Shown here: positions 7,921 through 16,441 of the stretch, in pieces | How the letters are laid out: every line of letters begins with the position of its first letter | Position numbering within the stretch: the stretch's first letter is position 1 | NCBI RefSeq assembly: GCF_001896955.1 | Contig: NZ_MKRN01000010.1 | Location: 1 to 44,268, forward strand | Source of the DNA: Nitrobacter sp. 62-13 | GTDB taxonomy: Bacteria > Pseudomonadota > Alphaproteobacteria > Rhizobiales > Xanthobacteraceae | Length of the DNA stretch: 44,268 bases | Direction: 5' to 3' | The notes under the pieces: model-generated | Database searches by the model: none | What the model was told of the DNA's origin: nothing | What the model saw: only the letters and a program-made list of their open reading frames with translations | Made by a program: the position numbers and the translations under genes

Positions 7921-8025
7921 AAAACATCCCCCCGCGCCGGCACAACCGGCGGCCTCGTTTCTTACCACGGCTACATTAGCATTCTTGTTGCAACCACGGC
8001 CGGGCCGCAGACCCTCACAGGTAAA

Positions 8026-8343
8026 GCCACCCGGAAATCACCGCAGGCCGATGCTTTACTGGCTTACGAGCACGCGCTTATCGAGGGCGGCCTCAAGGCA
8101 GCCATCCCCTACATGACGTCGGAGAAGCTGACTGACCTTAAGGGCATGGCGGAAGCGTTCGGCGAGGACGGTTTCAACGAATTCCTCGACCGGATGCGCG
8201 GCGGCGCCCAGGGCGAAGCGCAGCGAAAGCAGATCATGAGCGTCGCGATCGACGGCGACCACGCGGTGCTCGAAGTGCGCGACAAGGCGAACACCGTCCC
8301 CGAACAACACCTGGACAGAACGAAGGACGGCTGGAAAGTCGGC
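8026..8343 (+). pseudogene. Remnant of a small exported-protein gene, lacking its start
   Basis: A stretch of about 105 codons reads like a real globular protein: ADALLAYEHALIEGGLKAAI, TDLKGMAEAFGEDGFNEFLD, DGDHAVLEVRDKANTV and HLDRTKDGWKVG. It has no good start codon or signal peptide of its own. The same frame continues upstream into sequence that is the shadow of the LuxR-type gene and downstream into arginine- and serine-rich nonsense. I read it as the surviving middle or end of a gene whose 5' part was lost. A short functional protein starting at an internal ATG (such as 8113) cannot be excluded. Confidence 0.45.
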
Positions 8344-8694
8344 ACACGACTGCGACAAGCGGCATGCCCTCGCTCGCGGTTGCGCTCCGGATGTCGGCGC
8401 ATGCGGAGAGACAAAATCGACCAGACCAATCGACCGGAAACGATTCGAACTTTTTCACCGCCAACCGCTGCCGTTTGTACGCTTTTTCGCTCGTCGGCTA
8501 TTCCCTGCTCGTTGCTTGGGTGTGGTTTCGACAGAAATCGGCGGCTAAATCGTACTTTGGAGGGCCATCGGCGGTATTTGGCGCGCCCGAAAGGATGAAA
8601 CTGGGCACTGTTACGTGCTTGTTATTCCAAACGTTTCCTGGCCGCGGTAGCGTACCTGCGAGTCCACCTAACGCCGGTTAGCCTGGTCGCGTTT
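8344..8694. other. Gap with no supported gene
   Basis: About 350 bp between the gene remnant and the SH3-domain gene. Open frames here (for example 8364-8681 on the plus strand) have no ribosome-binding site, no coherent domain and atypical composition. I see no repeat, tRNA or terminator. It is probably decayed sequence. Confidence 0.4.
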
Positions 8695-9384
8695 TCATCG
8701 CCGACCTGCGCCCGCCTCCCGCAAGTAGCGTCCGTTGACCCAGCCGTGCAGGGAGCTTCTCCCGCTGTGCTCCACACGGCACCATCTTTGGCCGCGGGTG
8801 TTCTTGCAGCCGAGGTTTTTCACAACCGCCCCGTTTGGTAACCGCGCGACAAGCTGCGCGTGAGGAGAGGGTTCGGCGCGCATGTTGAGCGCGTCGCGGG
8901 CGGGGACGCTGCTCACCTGCCAAAAGTCCGGCCCGCCGGTCATGCCGTCGGCGAAATCGGACCCCTTCTCGTTGGTCGCGCTCTTTTGCCCGAGCGCGAT
9001 GGTCAAAACGTAGTTTGCGACCTTCCCCCGCCGCGCGTCGTTGCGCATGAGATAGACGCGCGCTTTGTAGTCGCCACTCGTCGGCGCTACGCCTTCGTAG
9101 GAATCGCCGCTCGTTGAGCCGATGAAGAACGCCGTCTCTGTCTCTCCGGGCGCGAGGAGATTGAAATAGTTGCTGAACTCGCCCGTCTTGAGCGTCACCT
9201 CGATGGATTCGCCCGCGCCCGCGGGAAAGACATAGTCGACGAACTCATAGCCCTTGATGCGCCCCTTGATTACGGCGTGTCCGTGATGGAACGTGACGCG
9301 CTCCGTTCGATGCTCGCGATCGGCCAACGCGCGCGTGGGCGTGAAAGCGGTGAGCGCCGCGATCAAAAGTAAAATGACCCGCAT
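8695..9384 (-). CDS. Exported protein with C-terminal bacterial SH3 domain
   Basis: Protein of 229 residues. Signal peptide MRVILLLIAALTAFTPTRAL is followed by DREHRTERV. The first domain (about 25-130) is beta-rich (GRIKGYEFVDYVFPAGAGES, YKARVYLMRND), similar in feel to pre-peptidase C-terminal or inhibitor-like sandwich domains, which is only an impression. The last 65 residues are a clear bacterial SH3 (SH3_3-type) domain: LNMRAEPSPHAQLVARLPNG, then WCRVEHSGRSSLHGWVNGRY. Such domains usually bind peptidoglycan or other envelope partners in the periplasm. It lies 51 bp after the gene at 9436-10125 on the same strand, so the two probably form an operon. GAGAGAGG upstream serves as ribosome-binding site. 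Confidence 0.82.
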   Translation of the reverse strand: MRVILLLIAALTAFTPTRALADREHRTERVTFHHGHAVIKGRIKGYEFVDYVFPAGAGESIEVTLKTGEFSNYFNLLAPGETETAFFIGSTSGDSYEGVAPTSGDYKARVYLMRNDARRGKVANYVLTIALGQKSATNEKGSDFADGMTGGPDFWQVSSVPARDALNMRAEPSPHAQLVARLPNGAVVKNLGCKNTRGQRWCRVEHSGRSSLHGWVNGRYLREAGAGRR

Positions 9385-9435
9385 GGCCGCCTCTCTCTCG
9401 CTTCCGCGGCGCCCAAGCGCGCAGATCGCCTTAAG

Positions 9436-10125
9436 TCAGAGCTTGCCCTCTTCGGTCAGGGACGTCACGTCCGAAACCGAGCCGCCCTTGACCAGGCAGC
9501 GCCAGGGCGCACGCTGGGGGCCGACGCCGAGCGTCACGGAATTGTTCGCCTGCGAGATTTCGCTGCCCAGGACGACGACCGTAGGATTGTTGGTCTGTTT
9601 CTTCACGGCGCGCAGGCAAGCTTGCTTGTCCTCGCTGGAGACATCGCTGGCTCCGGCCGCCTCATGCGCGGTGCCGCCGGCCGCGACGGCGCGGGTGAAC
9701 TTGACGATTCTCGATCCGCTGCGATTGAACGAACATTGGAAGGTCGCCGGCGCACTTCCCTCGACCGAGCCGTTGACGGCATGCGTGCCGTCCGTCCGCT
9801 GGCCCTCGTACTTCACATTGACCACATCGGGACTCGCCTTGAAGGCAGCCGCGGCGCGAGCACGGCATTTGTCGAGCATCGCGTCTGAGGAGGACGCAGC
9901 GGCGGTGGCACCGGCTGTCGAGGATGCAACCGAGCCGCTCTTGGCTTCCGCCGCCCGGCACCCCTTCTTGTATGATGCGCCGTATTGCTCCTGATCGTAA
10001 CGGCCCGCCGAGCAGTCCGCGTAGCCGCGCTTATACTCCCTTTGAGACGCTGTCGACGCGAACGATGTGTCAATAAGCGTAAGGGCAAGCAGCGAAGATA
10101 GCGTCGCTACGGTAGTATATCGCAT
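9436..10125 (-). CDS. Exported protein of unknown function
   Basis: Protein of 229 residues from the ATG at 10125, preceded by GGAAGG at a good distance; the open frame runs 60 codons further upstream but without signal-peptide logic. Signal peptide MRYTTVATLSSLLALTLIDT ends near SFAS. The mature N-terminus has REYKRGYADCSAGRYDQEQY and YKKGCRAAE, followed by an Ala/Ser linker, then a domain with LDKCRARAAAAFKASPDVVN and TFQCSFNR, and finally APWRCLVKGG. Six mature cysteines suggest disulfides. No family is recognised, though the final domain resembles small periplasmic proteins that are frequent in this bacterial family. It is the first gene of a two-gene unit with the SH3-domain gene. Confidence 0.72.
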   Translation of the reverse strand: MRYTTVATLSSLLALTLIDTSFASTASQREYKRGYADCSAGRYDQEQYGASYKKGCRAAEAKSGSVASSTAGATAAASSSDAMLDKCRARAAAAFKASPDVVNVKYEGQRTDGTHAVNGSVEGSAPATFQCSFNRSGSRIVKFTRAVAAGGTAHEAAGASDVSSEDKQACLRAVKKQTNNPTVVVLGSEISQANNSVTLGVGPQRAPWRCLVKGGSVSDVTSLTEEGKL

Positions 10126-10303
10126 GACGTTTCCTTCCCTATTTCCAACTGGCGACTTCCGCAGATAAATTGAAAGACTGCATACAGAACACTGCGTGCT
10201 GTCAAGCGACGCGGCGGGCCTTCCTGTCGGGCTGCTGAGACGTTGCGCTGATCGCGCGGTCGTTTCCGCGCTAACCACAGTCGAGAGCGGTCGAACGGGC
10301 GCC

Positions 10304-10573
10304 ATGATGAGTAAGCTTTGCCGGACGGTCTTCTTTATCTATGTTGGCTTGGCCGCAGCCGCGTTGCTTCTCATTCCGATCAGCGCCCTGCGGCTGTTTG
10401 GCGCTGAGCCATCGCCGTTAGCAGGGATCTTTGCTGTCCTGCTTGCTCAGCCGTGGCTTTCGTTGGCGTCGGAGGCGGGCGGGGAGTCGATAATTGGGAA
10501 TCTTGGGATCGTGACAGCCTGCCTCGCGCTCAACGCCATGATCTTGTGGCTGGTCTGCCGGTTCGGGCTTTAA
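10304..10573 (+). CDS. Small membrane protein
   Basis: Protein of 89 residues; ATG codons at 10304 and 10307 are both usable. Two hydrophobic segments are evident at the N-terminus and middle (TVFFIYVGLAAAALLLIPIS and SPLAGIFAVLLAQPWLSLA), and a third at the C-terminus (GIVTACLALNAMILWLVCRF). Short loops and a PSP turn separate them. No enzymatic residues are apparent and I cannot assign a function. It is transcribed away from the 10125 gene, with 178 bp between the starts, and towards the tRNA gene on the opposite strand. Confidence 0.62.
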   Translation: MMSKLCRTVFFIYVGLAAAALLLIPISALRLFGAEPSPLAGIFAVLLAQPWLSLASEAGGESIIGNLGIVTACLALNAMILWLVCRFGL

Positions 10574-10705
10574 GCCGAAGCATCGGAGTCGTCCCGGAGT
10601 GATCTCAAGCATTAGCGGAACGCAAATGAGACGGGATACGACAGCTCGCGCCACAACGTCGATTGCAGACCGAGCGCCCAGTTTTGTTTAGGAGTGGTGG
10701 AAAAA

Positions 10706-10782
10706 TGGCGCGCCCGAAGAGATTCGAACTCCTGACCCCCAGATTCGTAGTCTGGTGCTCTATCCAGCTGAGCTACGGGCGC
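10706..10782 (-). tRNA. tRNA-Arg, anticodon ACG
   Basis: A 77-nt cloverleaf on the minus strand. The acceptor arms are GCGCCCG and CGGGCGC, followed by discriminator G and an encoded CCA. The anticodon stem CCAGA/TCTGG encloses the loop CTACGAA, giving anticodon ACG (A34 is normally edited to inosine to read CGN codons). The D-arm (GCTCAGCTGGATAGAGC) and T-arm (GGAGTTCGAATCTC) are standard. Confidence 0.97.
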
Positions 10783-11238
10783 GTCTGTCGCGGAAATCGC
10801 CGGTAGGCGAACAGCAACTGCGTTCGGAGACAGGCGTCTCGAAGGCGGGCCATAGCTAACGGCTCCCAGTCTGCTTTGCAAGCGGCGCGGCTGCGTCGCC
10901 GGAGGCTCGGGACCAGAAAACCTCTCGGGATCAGCTGGTGGCGCATCTGACCTGGGGCGGATCGACCCAATCGGGCTCAGGAACCGGCAGCGGCGAAGAC
11001 GTTGGCGCCTTCCTGAAGCGCAAAGGTCGGCCGCAAGCGGCGAAAAACGGAACCTCGCAGCACGTCGTCCTAAATGACATAGTCCTTATTGCGCAACTCA
11101 ACGGCTTCTACTTCTTCCCTTTTTCGCGAGCTCAGTCACGGGCATCCTTCCGACCCATCGGTTCTCGCGGAAGCCCCATGTACGGCGGTTGCATACCGTC
11201 AGCCGTGCGCAGACGGCATCGATGGCCCCCTGGTCCAT
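10783..11238. other. Gap upstream of the tRNA gene, no supported gene
   Basis: About 455 bp between tRNA-Arg and the small membrane-protein gene, both on the minus strand. The frames present are low-complexity and have no ribosome-binding site. The tRNA promoter should lie here on the minus strand; only weak -35/-10 candidates are visible (TTGCAA at 10876-10881), so none is claimed. No attachment-site duplication or integrase is seen. Confidence 0.45.
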
Positions 11239-11553
11239 TCAATCCCGGGAGTAGCCGATCAGCGGTCGCCGCGGCCGAAACACCAAGAGCAGGAGAATGC
11301 CCGCAATCGCCAGCACCGCAAAAGCCGGCTGGTTCAGAACCAACTTGATGAGATCCCATAGCCAGGGCGCCGACGCCTCGATCTGAGTGCGAGCCGCCTG
11401 CTGACTGGCCTGATGAATGTCGTTCCAGAATTCTCCGAGCGTGGTCAACCGCAGCGTCTGGTCCGCGATCGACCGCGCGCCATCATAAACCACGAAAACG
11501 AAACCGCCCGCGAGCAGCAGCAGCCCAATCAGGCGAAAAAACCCACGGATCAT
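11239..11553 (-). CDS. Small two-segment membrane protein
   Basis: Protein of 104 residues. The N-terminus has one hydrophobic helix ([20 protein letters not shown]) and the C-terminus another ([20 protein letters not shown]), separated by a roughly 50-residue amphipathic middle part ([20 protein letters not shown]). The positive flanks suggest that both ends are cytoplasmic and the middle is periplasmic. I recall similar proteins being common in this bacterial family, but without an established function. The gene is divergent from rpsT, with a 349-bp gap that must hold promoters for both. Confidence 0.72.
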   Translation of the reverse strand: MIRGFFRLIGLLLLAGGFVFVVYDGARSIADQTLRLTTLGEFWNDIHQASQQAARTQIEASAPWLWDLIKLVLNQPAFAVLAIAGILLLLVFRPRRPLIGYSRD

Positions 11554-11902
11554 GCCATTACCTCTTCCATCTGCTGCCGGATCGCCAACCGGCCCCTCGG
11601 CCGTCGAACATTGGGAAATCCAACCTCGGCAGCCCTCAAACGCTCAAAAAGGCCCCCTTGCCGCCCCGCTCCAGGAGGAAGGCGTTGACGCTCGAAACCA
11701 TGGCCTCTATAAGACGGCCAATGGCGGCGGGATAATCCCGCCGCCGCTGTTCTTTAGAAGAGCACCTCGCGAATCAGTTCGCTTCGAGGGTGGCATTTTC
11801 AGGAACAACCGGAAACACATTCAGACTCACCCGCGCAATCACATGGCCGGCGCAACCGGCCGGCTCTCGCGGCGAGACACTGCCGAAGGATACGTCGAGA
11901 CC
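11554..11902. other. Divergent promoter region before rpsT
   Basis: A 349-bp gap between the divergent small membrane-protein gene and rpsT. An open frame running into rpsT from 11552 lacks coding character; the ribosomal protein begins at 11903. The region should hold the rpsT promoter and leader. S20 synthesis is autoregulated in some bacteria, but no clear leader structure is visible. Confidence 0.45.
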
Positions 11903-12169
11903 ATGGCCAATACGACCTCCGCCAAGAAAGCGACGCGCAAGATTACCCGACGCACCGCCGTCAACAAGTCGCGACGGACTCTGATGCGCGGTTCGATCCG
12001 GATCGTTGAGGAAGCGATTGCCAAAGGCGATCGCGATGCCGCGATCCAGGCGATGAAGCGCGCCGAGCCGGAGTTGATGCGGGCAGGCCAGAGAAACATC
12101 GTTCACAAGAACAGTGCGAGCCGCAAGGTCTCGCGTCTCACGCATCGAATCGCCAAGCTCGCAAAATAG
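11903..12169 (+). CDS. rpsT: 30S ribosomal protein S20
   Basis: Primary 16S rRNA-binding protein of the small subunit. It has 88 residues starting [20 protein letters not shown], with the expected [13 protein letters not shown] helix, an [12 protein letters not shown] segment and the typical [19 protein letters not shown] end. It is highly basic and of normal family length. The open frame extends far upstream, but the conserved MAN start at 11903 is decisive. An intrinsic terminator follows 33 bp after the stop. Placement upstream of dnaA is usual in this group of alphaproteobacteria. Confidence 0.97.
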   Translation: MANTTSAKKATRKITRRTAVNKSRRTLMRGSIRIVEEAIAKGDRDAAIQAMKRAEPELMRAGQRNIVHKNSASRKVSRLTHRIAKLAK

Positions 12170-12201
12170 TCCGGCCCAGTTCCTCAACCCGAAACTAATT
12201 C

Positions 12202-12234
12202 AAAAAAGGCCCGGCAATCGCCGGGCCTTTTTTT
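12202..12234 (+). terminator. Intrinsic terminator of rpsT
   Basis: Perfect 8-bp stem GGCCCGGC (12208-12215), loop AATC, GCCGGGCC (12220-12227), followed by seven T (12228-12234) and preceded by six A, so the stem can extend by A-U pairs in either direction. Confidence 0.95.
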
Positions 12235-12630
12235 GCGAGATAGTCGTAGAGCATCTTCGATCAAGTCCGCTGACGAGGAAGCGGTTCAGCGCGTCACGCC
12301 GGCTTCGCCTTTCGAAGGAACGTCGACGCCAATGACACGCTTGTGATCGGCATCATGGTCCGGGATGCGGAATATCCGGCACGAAGCCTGCATGACAGTT
12401 CGATGCCGATCAAGTTTCATCCCGCTTGAAACAAAAGACAACGCCAATCCCGCTATTTCGATTTGCCTCGCCGGCTGACACTCGCGTCTGATCTCGGCTT
12501 CGCGCCGATAGCTCGCTGCCCTGTTCGATGCTTCCAGGCAGATATAACCGCAGGCGCGGTCGGTTGCGGCACGCGGCCGGCACGGGTTACCCGCAAAAAC
12601 GGCCAGAAAAAAATGCGCTTCACTAATCAC

Positions 12631-12639
12631 TTATCCACA
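12631..12639 (+). promoter_or_regulatory. DnaA box, perfect consensus
   Basis: TTATCCACA, identical to the strict DnaA-box consensus, in the non-coding region about 900 bp before dnaA and just before an AT-rich stretch that could unwind. Confidence 0.75.
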
Positions 12640-13156
12640 TAGCGTGATGAAGCACTTCCAAAACGAGCAGGCGTGTCCGCCCGTTTTACGGTTTCTTAAA
12701 ATATTTTGGACCGCGATGCGAATTTGTAACACTGCGCGGAGGCATCGAATCCGCGCGAAGATTCAAAACGTTGCCGCTGGGCACATCGAGCATCGCCCGC
12801 CTCACCGACACGCATTCGATTTGTGCGACGCAGCCGCGACGTGAAAGCCGTTGCGAGAATTGGGGTGTCGTGTATTTCTTTGGTGGCTCGCGGCGCTTAC
12901 GGCTCTTCACTTAGTGCGGATTAGAGAACCTTGGGTGGGCGTGCATATCGGCGGCGATATGAACGTTAGCGAAGCTTTCCATGTGACCAGCGAATGGCAA
13001 CTCATAGCAACATGAGAACGGATGTTCTGTGTCGAAATTTCTCGATTGCGACGTTTACGTCCAGCGTTGCCGAACGAGAGAGATACGCTCAGGCCAAGCC
13101 GAATATCCGCAGGAAGCGGACGGGTTGAACTGGTGAGTTAGAGTGCGCGTAGCGGT

Positions 13157-13174
13157 CCCGACATTGATGTCGGG
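13157..13174. repeat. Perfect inverted repeat upstream of dnaA
   Basis: CCCGACAT-TG-ATGTCGGG, an 18-bp sequence with perfect 8-bp arms and a 2-nt spacer, about 370 bp before dnaA. The tiny spacer disfavours an RNA hairpin and favours a protein-binding site; there is no following T-run. Confidence 0.5.
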
Positions 13175-13246
13175 TCTCGCAGACTGGTTTTGAAATAGAT
13201 GTGAGAGGACATCTCGGCGCGATCCATCGCAGCGAGGAGGGGGTTT

Positions 13247-13372
13247 ATGTCAAACAAAAACAACACCACCGGATTTCATTCATTGAATTGTTTCACTGAC
13301 ATTTTCTCAAGTGCGACCGCTTCGCTGTGCTCTCCCACACAGCCTCCGGGCAGCCCGTCCAGTCGCTGCTGA
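13247..13372 (+). CDS. Possible small ORF with strong ribosome-binding site
   Basis: A 41-codon frame from the ATG at 13247 is preceded by GAGGAGGGGG ending 3 nt before it, one of the strongest ribosome-binding sites in the window. The peptide begins MSNKNNTTGFHSLNCF, has three cysteines and ends in a Pro/Ser-rich tail (TQPPGSPSSRC). It has no recognised homologue and its codon use is unlike its neighbours, so it may be a chance frame or a leader peptide. It lies about 170 bp before dnaA. Confidence 0.3.
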   Translation: MSNKNNTTGFHSLNCFTDIFSSATASLCSPTQPPGSPSSRC

Positions 13373-13540
13373 CCTCGCGTTCGTCTCGTTTTCCAGCCAT
13401 CTGAACCCGCTTGCGGTGCTTGGCCGAACGATCGGTCATGGCTGAAACGAGGCACGCCGGAGGATCACGACGAGCCGCGCGACGCCTTCCCGGAGCGCGG
13501 TCGCATCGCAACCTTATTCAAATCAGAAAAGTCACAAAAA

Positions 13541-14968
13541 ATGTCAGACATAGAACAGGAGCGCTGGTCGCGGGTGAAGGGCCGATTGCGCACGACGGTC
13601 GGAGAGGACATCTATTCGAGCTGGTTCGCCCGGATGGACCTCGAGAGCGTCCATGCGGAGAGTGTCCGTCTGTCGGTTCCGACCCGTTTTCTGAAGAGCT
13701 GGATTCAGGCGCATTATGCCGAGCGGGTGCTGGCCTGCTGGCAGGCCGAGCTGCCGGACGTTCACCGGATCGACCTGACGGTGCGCTCGGCCATGCGCTG
13801 TGCTGCGCCTGTCAAAGAGATGCCGGCCAACGATCCGCGCCATGCCGAGCAGAGCGACGGTCGCGCCAGCGTCGAATTGAAGACGGTCGCGACCGCGCCG
13901 GCCTCGGCGAACCATGACGCGCTCGGCGGTTCGCCGCTCGACCCGCGACTCACATTCGCGAGTTTCGTCACCGGCCGCTCGAACACGCTCGCCCACGCGG
14001 CGGCGCGTCAGGTGGCAGAGGGACGACGTGGCGACAGCGTCATGTTCAACCCGCTCTACATTCACGCCGGAGTCGGCCTCGGCAAAACGCATTTGCTGCA
14101 AGCCGTCACATGGGCCGGCAATGCCGGCACCGAGCGCAAGGTGCTCTATCTGACCGCCGAGAAGTTCATGTACGGCTTCGTCGCCGCGCTGAAGACCCAA
14201 ACGGCGCTCGCCTTCAAGGAAGCGCTTCGCGGCATCGACGTTCTGGTCATCGACGATTTGCAATTCCTGCAAGGCAAGTCGACCCAGGCCGAGTTCTGCC
14301 ACACCCTGAACGCACTGATCGATGCCGGCCGCCAGGTGGTGATCGCAGCCGACCGGCCGCCGTCCGACCTGGAAAGCCTCGACGATCGCGTACGCTCGCG
14401 GCTCGCCGGCGGCCTCGTGGTCGAAATGGGCTCGCTTGGTGAAGAACTCCGGTTCGGCATTCTCAAATCGCGCGTCGACGCCGCACGGATTCATCATGCG
14501 AGTTTCGACGTGCCGGAGCCGGTGCTCGATTATCTCGCCAAGGCGATCACGCATAACGGCCGCGACCTCGAAGGCGCGATCAACCGCCTGCTGGCGCACA
14601 GCAAGCTCAACGCCCAGCCGGTGACGCTGGAGATGGCGGAGCGCGAGGTCCGCGACCTGATCCGTCCGCAGGAGCCGAGGCGGATCAAGATCGAGGACAT
14701 CCAGCGCGTGGTCGCCCGGCAGTACAATGTCAGCCGCTCCGACCTTCTGTCCTCGCGCCGCACCGCCAATGTGGTGCGGCCGCGGCAGGTGGCGATGTAT
14801 CTGGCGAAGACGCTGACCTTGCGTTCGCTGCCAGAGATCGGCCGCCGTTTCGGGGGCCGCGACCACACCACCGTGCTGCATGCCGTGCGCAAGATCGAGG
14901 CGCTGGTGTCCAAGGACGCGACCCTGTCCGACGAGGTCGAACTGCTGAAACGCCAGCTTCAGGAATAA
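13541..14968 (+). CDS. dnaA: Chromosomal replication initiator DnaA
   Basis: AAA+ initiator protein of 475 residues that binds DnaA boxes, opens the origin and loads the helicase. N-terminal domain I starts [21 protein letters not shown] variable linker follows, then the AAA+ core with Walker A GVGLGKTH (about 177-184), Walker [14 protein letters not shown] (from about 234) and the sensor/arginine region [15 protein letters not shown]. The C-terminal DNA-binding signature is [16 protein letters not shown] (from about 438). All expected parts are present and the length is normal. No Shine-Dalgarno sequence stands out before the ATG; the leader is A-rich instead. dnaN follows after 189 bp. Confidence 0.99.
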   Translation: MSDIEQERWSRVKGRLRTTVGEDIYSSWFARMDLESVHAESVRLSVPTRFLKSWIQAHYAERVLACWQAELPDVHRIDLTVRSAMRCAAPVKEMPANDPRHAEQSDGRASVELKTVATAPASANHDALGGSPLDPRLTFASFVTGRSNTLAHAAARQVAEGRRGDSVMFNPLYIHAGVGLGKTHLLQAVTWAGNAGTERKVLYLTAEKFMYGFVAALKTQTALAFKEALRGIDVLVIDDLQFLQGKSTQAEFCHTLNALIDAGRQVVIAADRPPSDLESLDDRVRSRLAGGLVVEMGSLGEELRFGILKSRVDAARIHHASFDVPEPVLDYLAKAITHNGRDLEGAINRLLAHSKLNAQPVTLEMAEREVRDLIRPQEPRRIKIEDIQRVVARQYNVSRSDLLSSRRTANVVRPRQVAMYLAKTLTLRSLPEIGRRFGGRDHTTVLHAVRKIEALVSKDATLSDEVELLKRQLQE

Positions 14969-15012
14969 GCACGGCGGCAGAATTTCCGCCAAAATATGGG
15001 AAAAAGCCAAAA

Positions 15013-15039
15013 CCCGGGCAAGCCAAGGCTTGCGCCGGG
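15013..15039 (+). terminator. GC-rich hairpin between dnaA and dnaN
   Basis: Arms CCCGG-GCAAGCC (15013-15024) and GGCTTGC-GCCGGG (15027-15039) pair over 12 bp with one bulged C and a 2-nt AA centre. There is no T-run, so it may slow polymerase or stabilise the dnaA message 3' end rather than terminate outright. Confidence 0.45.
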
Positions 15040-15157
15040 CGCGCTTCCGCGTCACCTTGCGGGCCCGCCAGATTTAAGCAAATCGGCCTTGAACTCGGGG
15101 TGTACGTGCTGCGTTCCGCGGCATTTTCAAGACGCGAACTGATCGGACGGATTTGCA

Positions 15158-16276
15158 ATGAAGGTCACCGTCGAACGCGCGCAACTGCTGAAATCGCTGG
15201 GCCATGTGCATCGGGTGGTGGAGCGGCGGAACACGATCCCGATTTTGGGCAACGTGCTGGTCCGCGCCGAAAACGCCAGGCTGTCGCTGAAGGCCACCGA
15301 CCTCGACCTCGAAGTGACCGAAACTTTCCCCGCGGAAACCGGAACCGGCGGCTCGACAACCGTTCCGGCGCATATGTTCTACGACATCGTCCGCAAACTG
15401 CCCGACGGCGCGCAGATCGTACTGGAAGGCGACGGCGACCGGTCGGTGCTGGCGATCCGTGCCGGGCGTTCGCGCTTCACGCTGCAGACCCTGCCCGAAA
15501 ACGATTTTCCCGATCTCGCGGCCGGCGAGATGACGCATTCCTTCACGCTCGCGGCCGCCGACATCAAGCGGCTGATCGATCGCACCCAGTTCGCGATCTC
15601 CACCGAAGAGACCCGCTATTATCTCAACGGCATCTATCTCCACAGCGCGGGCAGCGCCAAGGACGCGACGCTTCGGGGCGTTGCGACCGACGGCCACCGC
15701 CTGGCCCAGGTCGATCTCGCATTGCCCAAAGGCGCGGCCGGAATGCCCGGCATCATCATCCCGCGCAAGACCGTCGGCGAGGTGCAGCGGCTGATCGAGG
15801 ACAGCGAGGCCGAGATCGGCATCGAACTGTCGCAAGGCAAGATCCGCTTTACGCTCGGCAACGTGGTACTGACCTCGAAGCTGATCGACGGCACCTTCCC
15901 CGACTATGGCCGGGTGATCCCGCAGAACAACGACAAGGAATTGATCGTCGACAAAAAGGACTTCGAGGCCGCGGTCGATCGCGTCTCCACGATTTCCAGC
16001 GAGCGCGGCCGCGCGGTGAAGCTGGCGCTATCGGCGGGCAAACTCGTCCTGTCCGTGACCAATCCGGATTCCGGAAGCGCAACCGAAGAACTCGAGGTCG
16101 AATACGCTTCTGAGCCGCTCGATATCGGCTTCAATTCGCGCTATCTGCTGGACATCGCCGCGCAGATCGAGGGCGAGGCCGCGGTGCTGAAGCTCGCCGA
16201 TCCGGGCTCGCCGACGTTGGTGCAGGACAAGGATTCAAAGGGCGCGCTCTACGTGCTGATGCCGATGCGGGTATAG
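15158..16276 (+). CDS. dnaN: DNA polymerase III beta subunit (sliding clamp)
   Basis: Ring-forming clamp of 372 residues that tethers the replicative polymerase to DNA and serves as a hub for repair and replication proteins. The start MKVTVERAQLLKSLGHVHRV and the phrases RRNTIPILGNVLV, DLDLEVTETFP, SRFTLQTLPENDFP, TDGHRLAQV and FPDYGRVIPQNN are typical, and the C-terminal ALYVLMPMRV matches the family end. Three clamp domains of about 120 residues fit the length. The gene lies in the classic dnaA-dnaN-recF order. The gap to recF (16277-16441) is unusually rich in repeat sequence. Confidence 0.99.
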   Translation: MKVTVERAQLLKSLGHVHRVVERRNTIPILGNVLVRAENARLSLKATDLDLEVTETFPAETGTGGSTTVPAHMFYDIVRKLPDGAQIVLEGDGDRSVLAIRAGRSRFTLQTLPENDFPDLAAGEMTHSFTLAAADIKRLIDRTQFAISTEETRYYLNGIYLHSAGSAKDATLRGVATDGHRLAQVDLALPKGAAGMPGIIIPRKTVGEVQRLIEDSEAEIGIELSQGKIRFTLGNVVLTSKLIDGTFPDYGRVIPQNNDKELIVDKKDFEAAVDRVSTISSERGRAVKLALSAGKLVLSVTNPDSGSATEELEVEYASEPLDIGFNSRYLLDIAAQIEGEAAVLKLADPGSPTLVQDKDSKGALYVLMPMRV

Positions 16277-16305
16277 GATCGGGCCGGCGCGCAACCCGTT
16301 CAGAA

Positions 16306-16440
16306 GTCGTCATTGGCGGGCATAGCCGTTCGGAGAACGGCGTCGCGTCGCTCGCCTATGACCCGGCAATCCATCGCCCGAAAATCAGACCATCCGCAAT
16401 ATCCGCTTCGCGGATGATGGATACGCGGGTCAAGCGCGCG
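16306..16440. repeat. Mosaic repeat between dnaN and recF
   Basis: The gap holds small inverted repeats: CCGTTC-GGA-GAACGG (about 16327-16341) and a CCATCCGC...GCGGATGATGG pair (about 16391-16420). It ends in ATACGCGGGTCAAGCGCGCG, which resembles the segment ATCCCCGGGTCAAGCCCGAG near 26430. The words GTCATTGGCGGGCATAGCC and CCCGGCAATCCATC are familiar to me from dispersed non-coding repeats in this bacterial family. Confidence 0.55.
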
Positions 16441-16441
16441 T

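Larger units (their letters stand above)
12235..13540. other. Long non-coding region before dnaA, candidate oriC
   Basis: About 1.3 kb without a convincing conserved gene, between the rpsT terminator and dnaA. It contains one perfect DnaA box, TTATCCACA, at 12631-12639, followed 40-70 bp later by a markedly AT-rich stretch (TTTCTTAAAATATTTTGG, about 12691-12708). Two GANTC sites (CcrM methylation targets) lie near 12747 and 12761. I found no TTAA-N7-TTAA site here and no second perfect DnaA box. Placement beside dnaA supports an origin or DnaA autoregulation, but one box is little for an alphaproteobacterial oriC, and in some relatives the origin lies near hemE instead. Confidence 0.5.

Noticed and set aside
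8364-8681. 105-codon frame with one hydrophobic stretch
   Set aside because: No ribosome-binding site, no domain, odd composition; treated as non-coding.
10706-11238. Genomic-island attachment site at tRNA-Arg
   Set aside because: No integrase gene and no repeat of the tRNA 3' end was seen in the window.
10938-11348. 136-codon frame upstream of the small membrane-protein gene
   Set aside because: Low-complexity translation, overlaps a better gene on the other strand.
13029-13037. Possible second DnaA box (TGTGTCGAA)
   Set aside because: Three mismatches to the consensus; not distinguishable from chance.
13544-15055. 503-codon open frame antisense to dnaA
   Set aside because: It is the high-GC mirror of a certain gene; the translation has no coherent domain and no ribosome-binding site.
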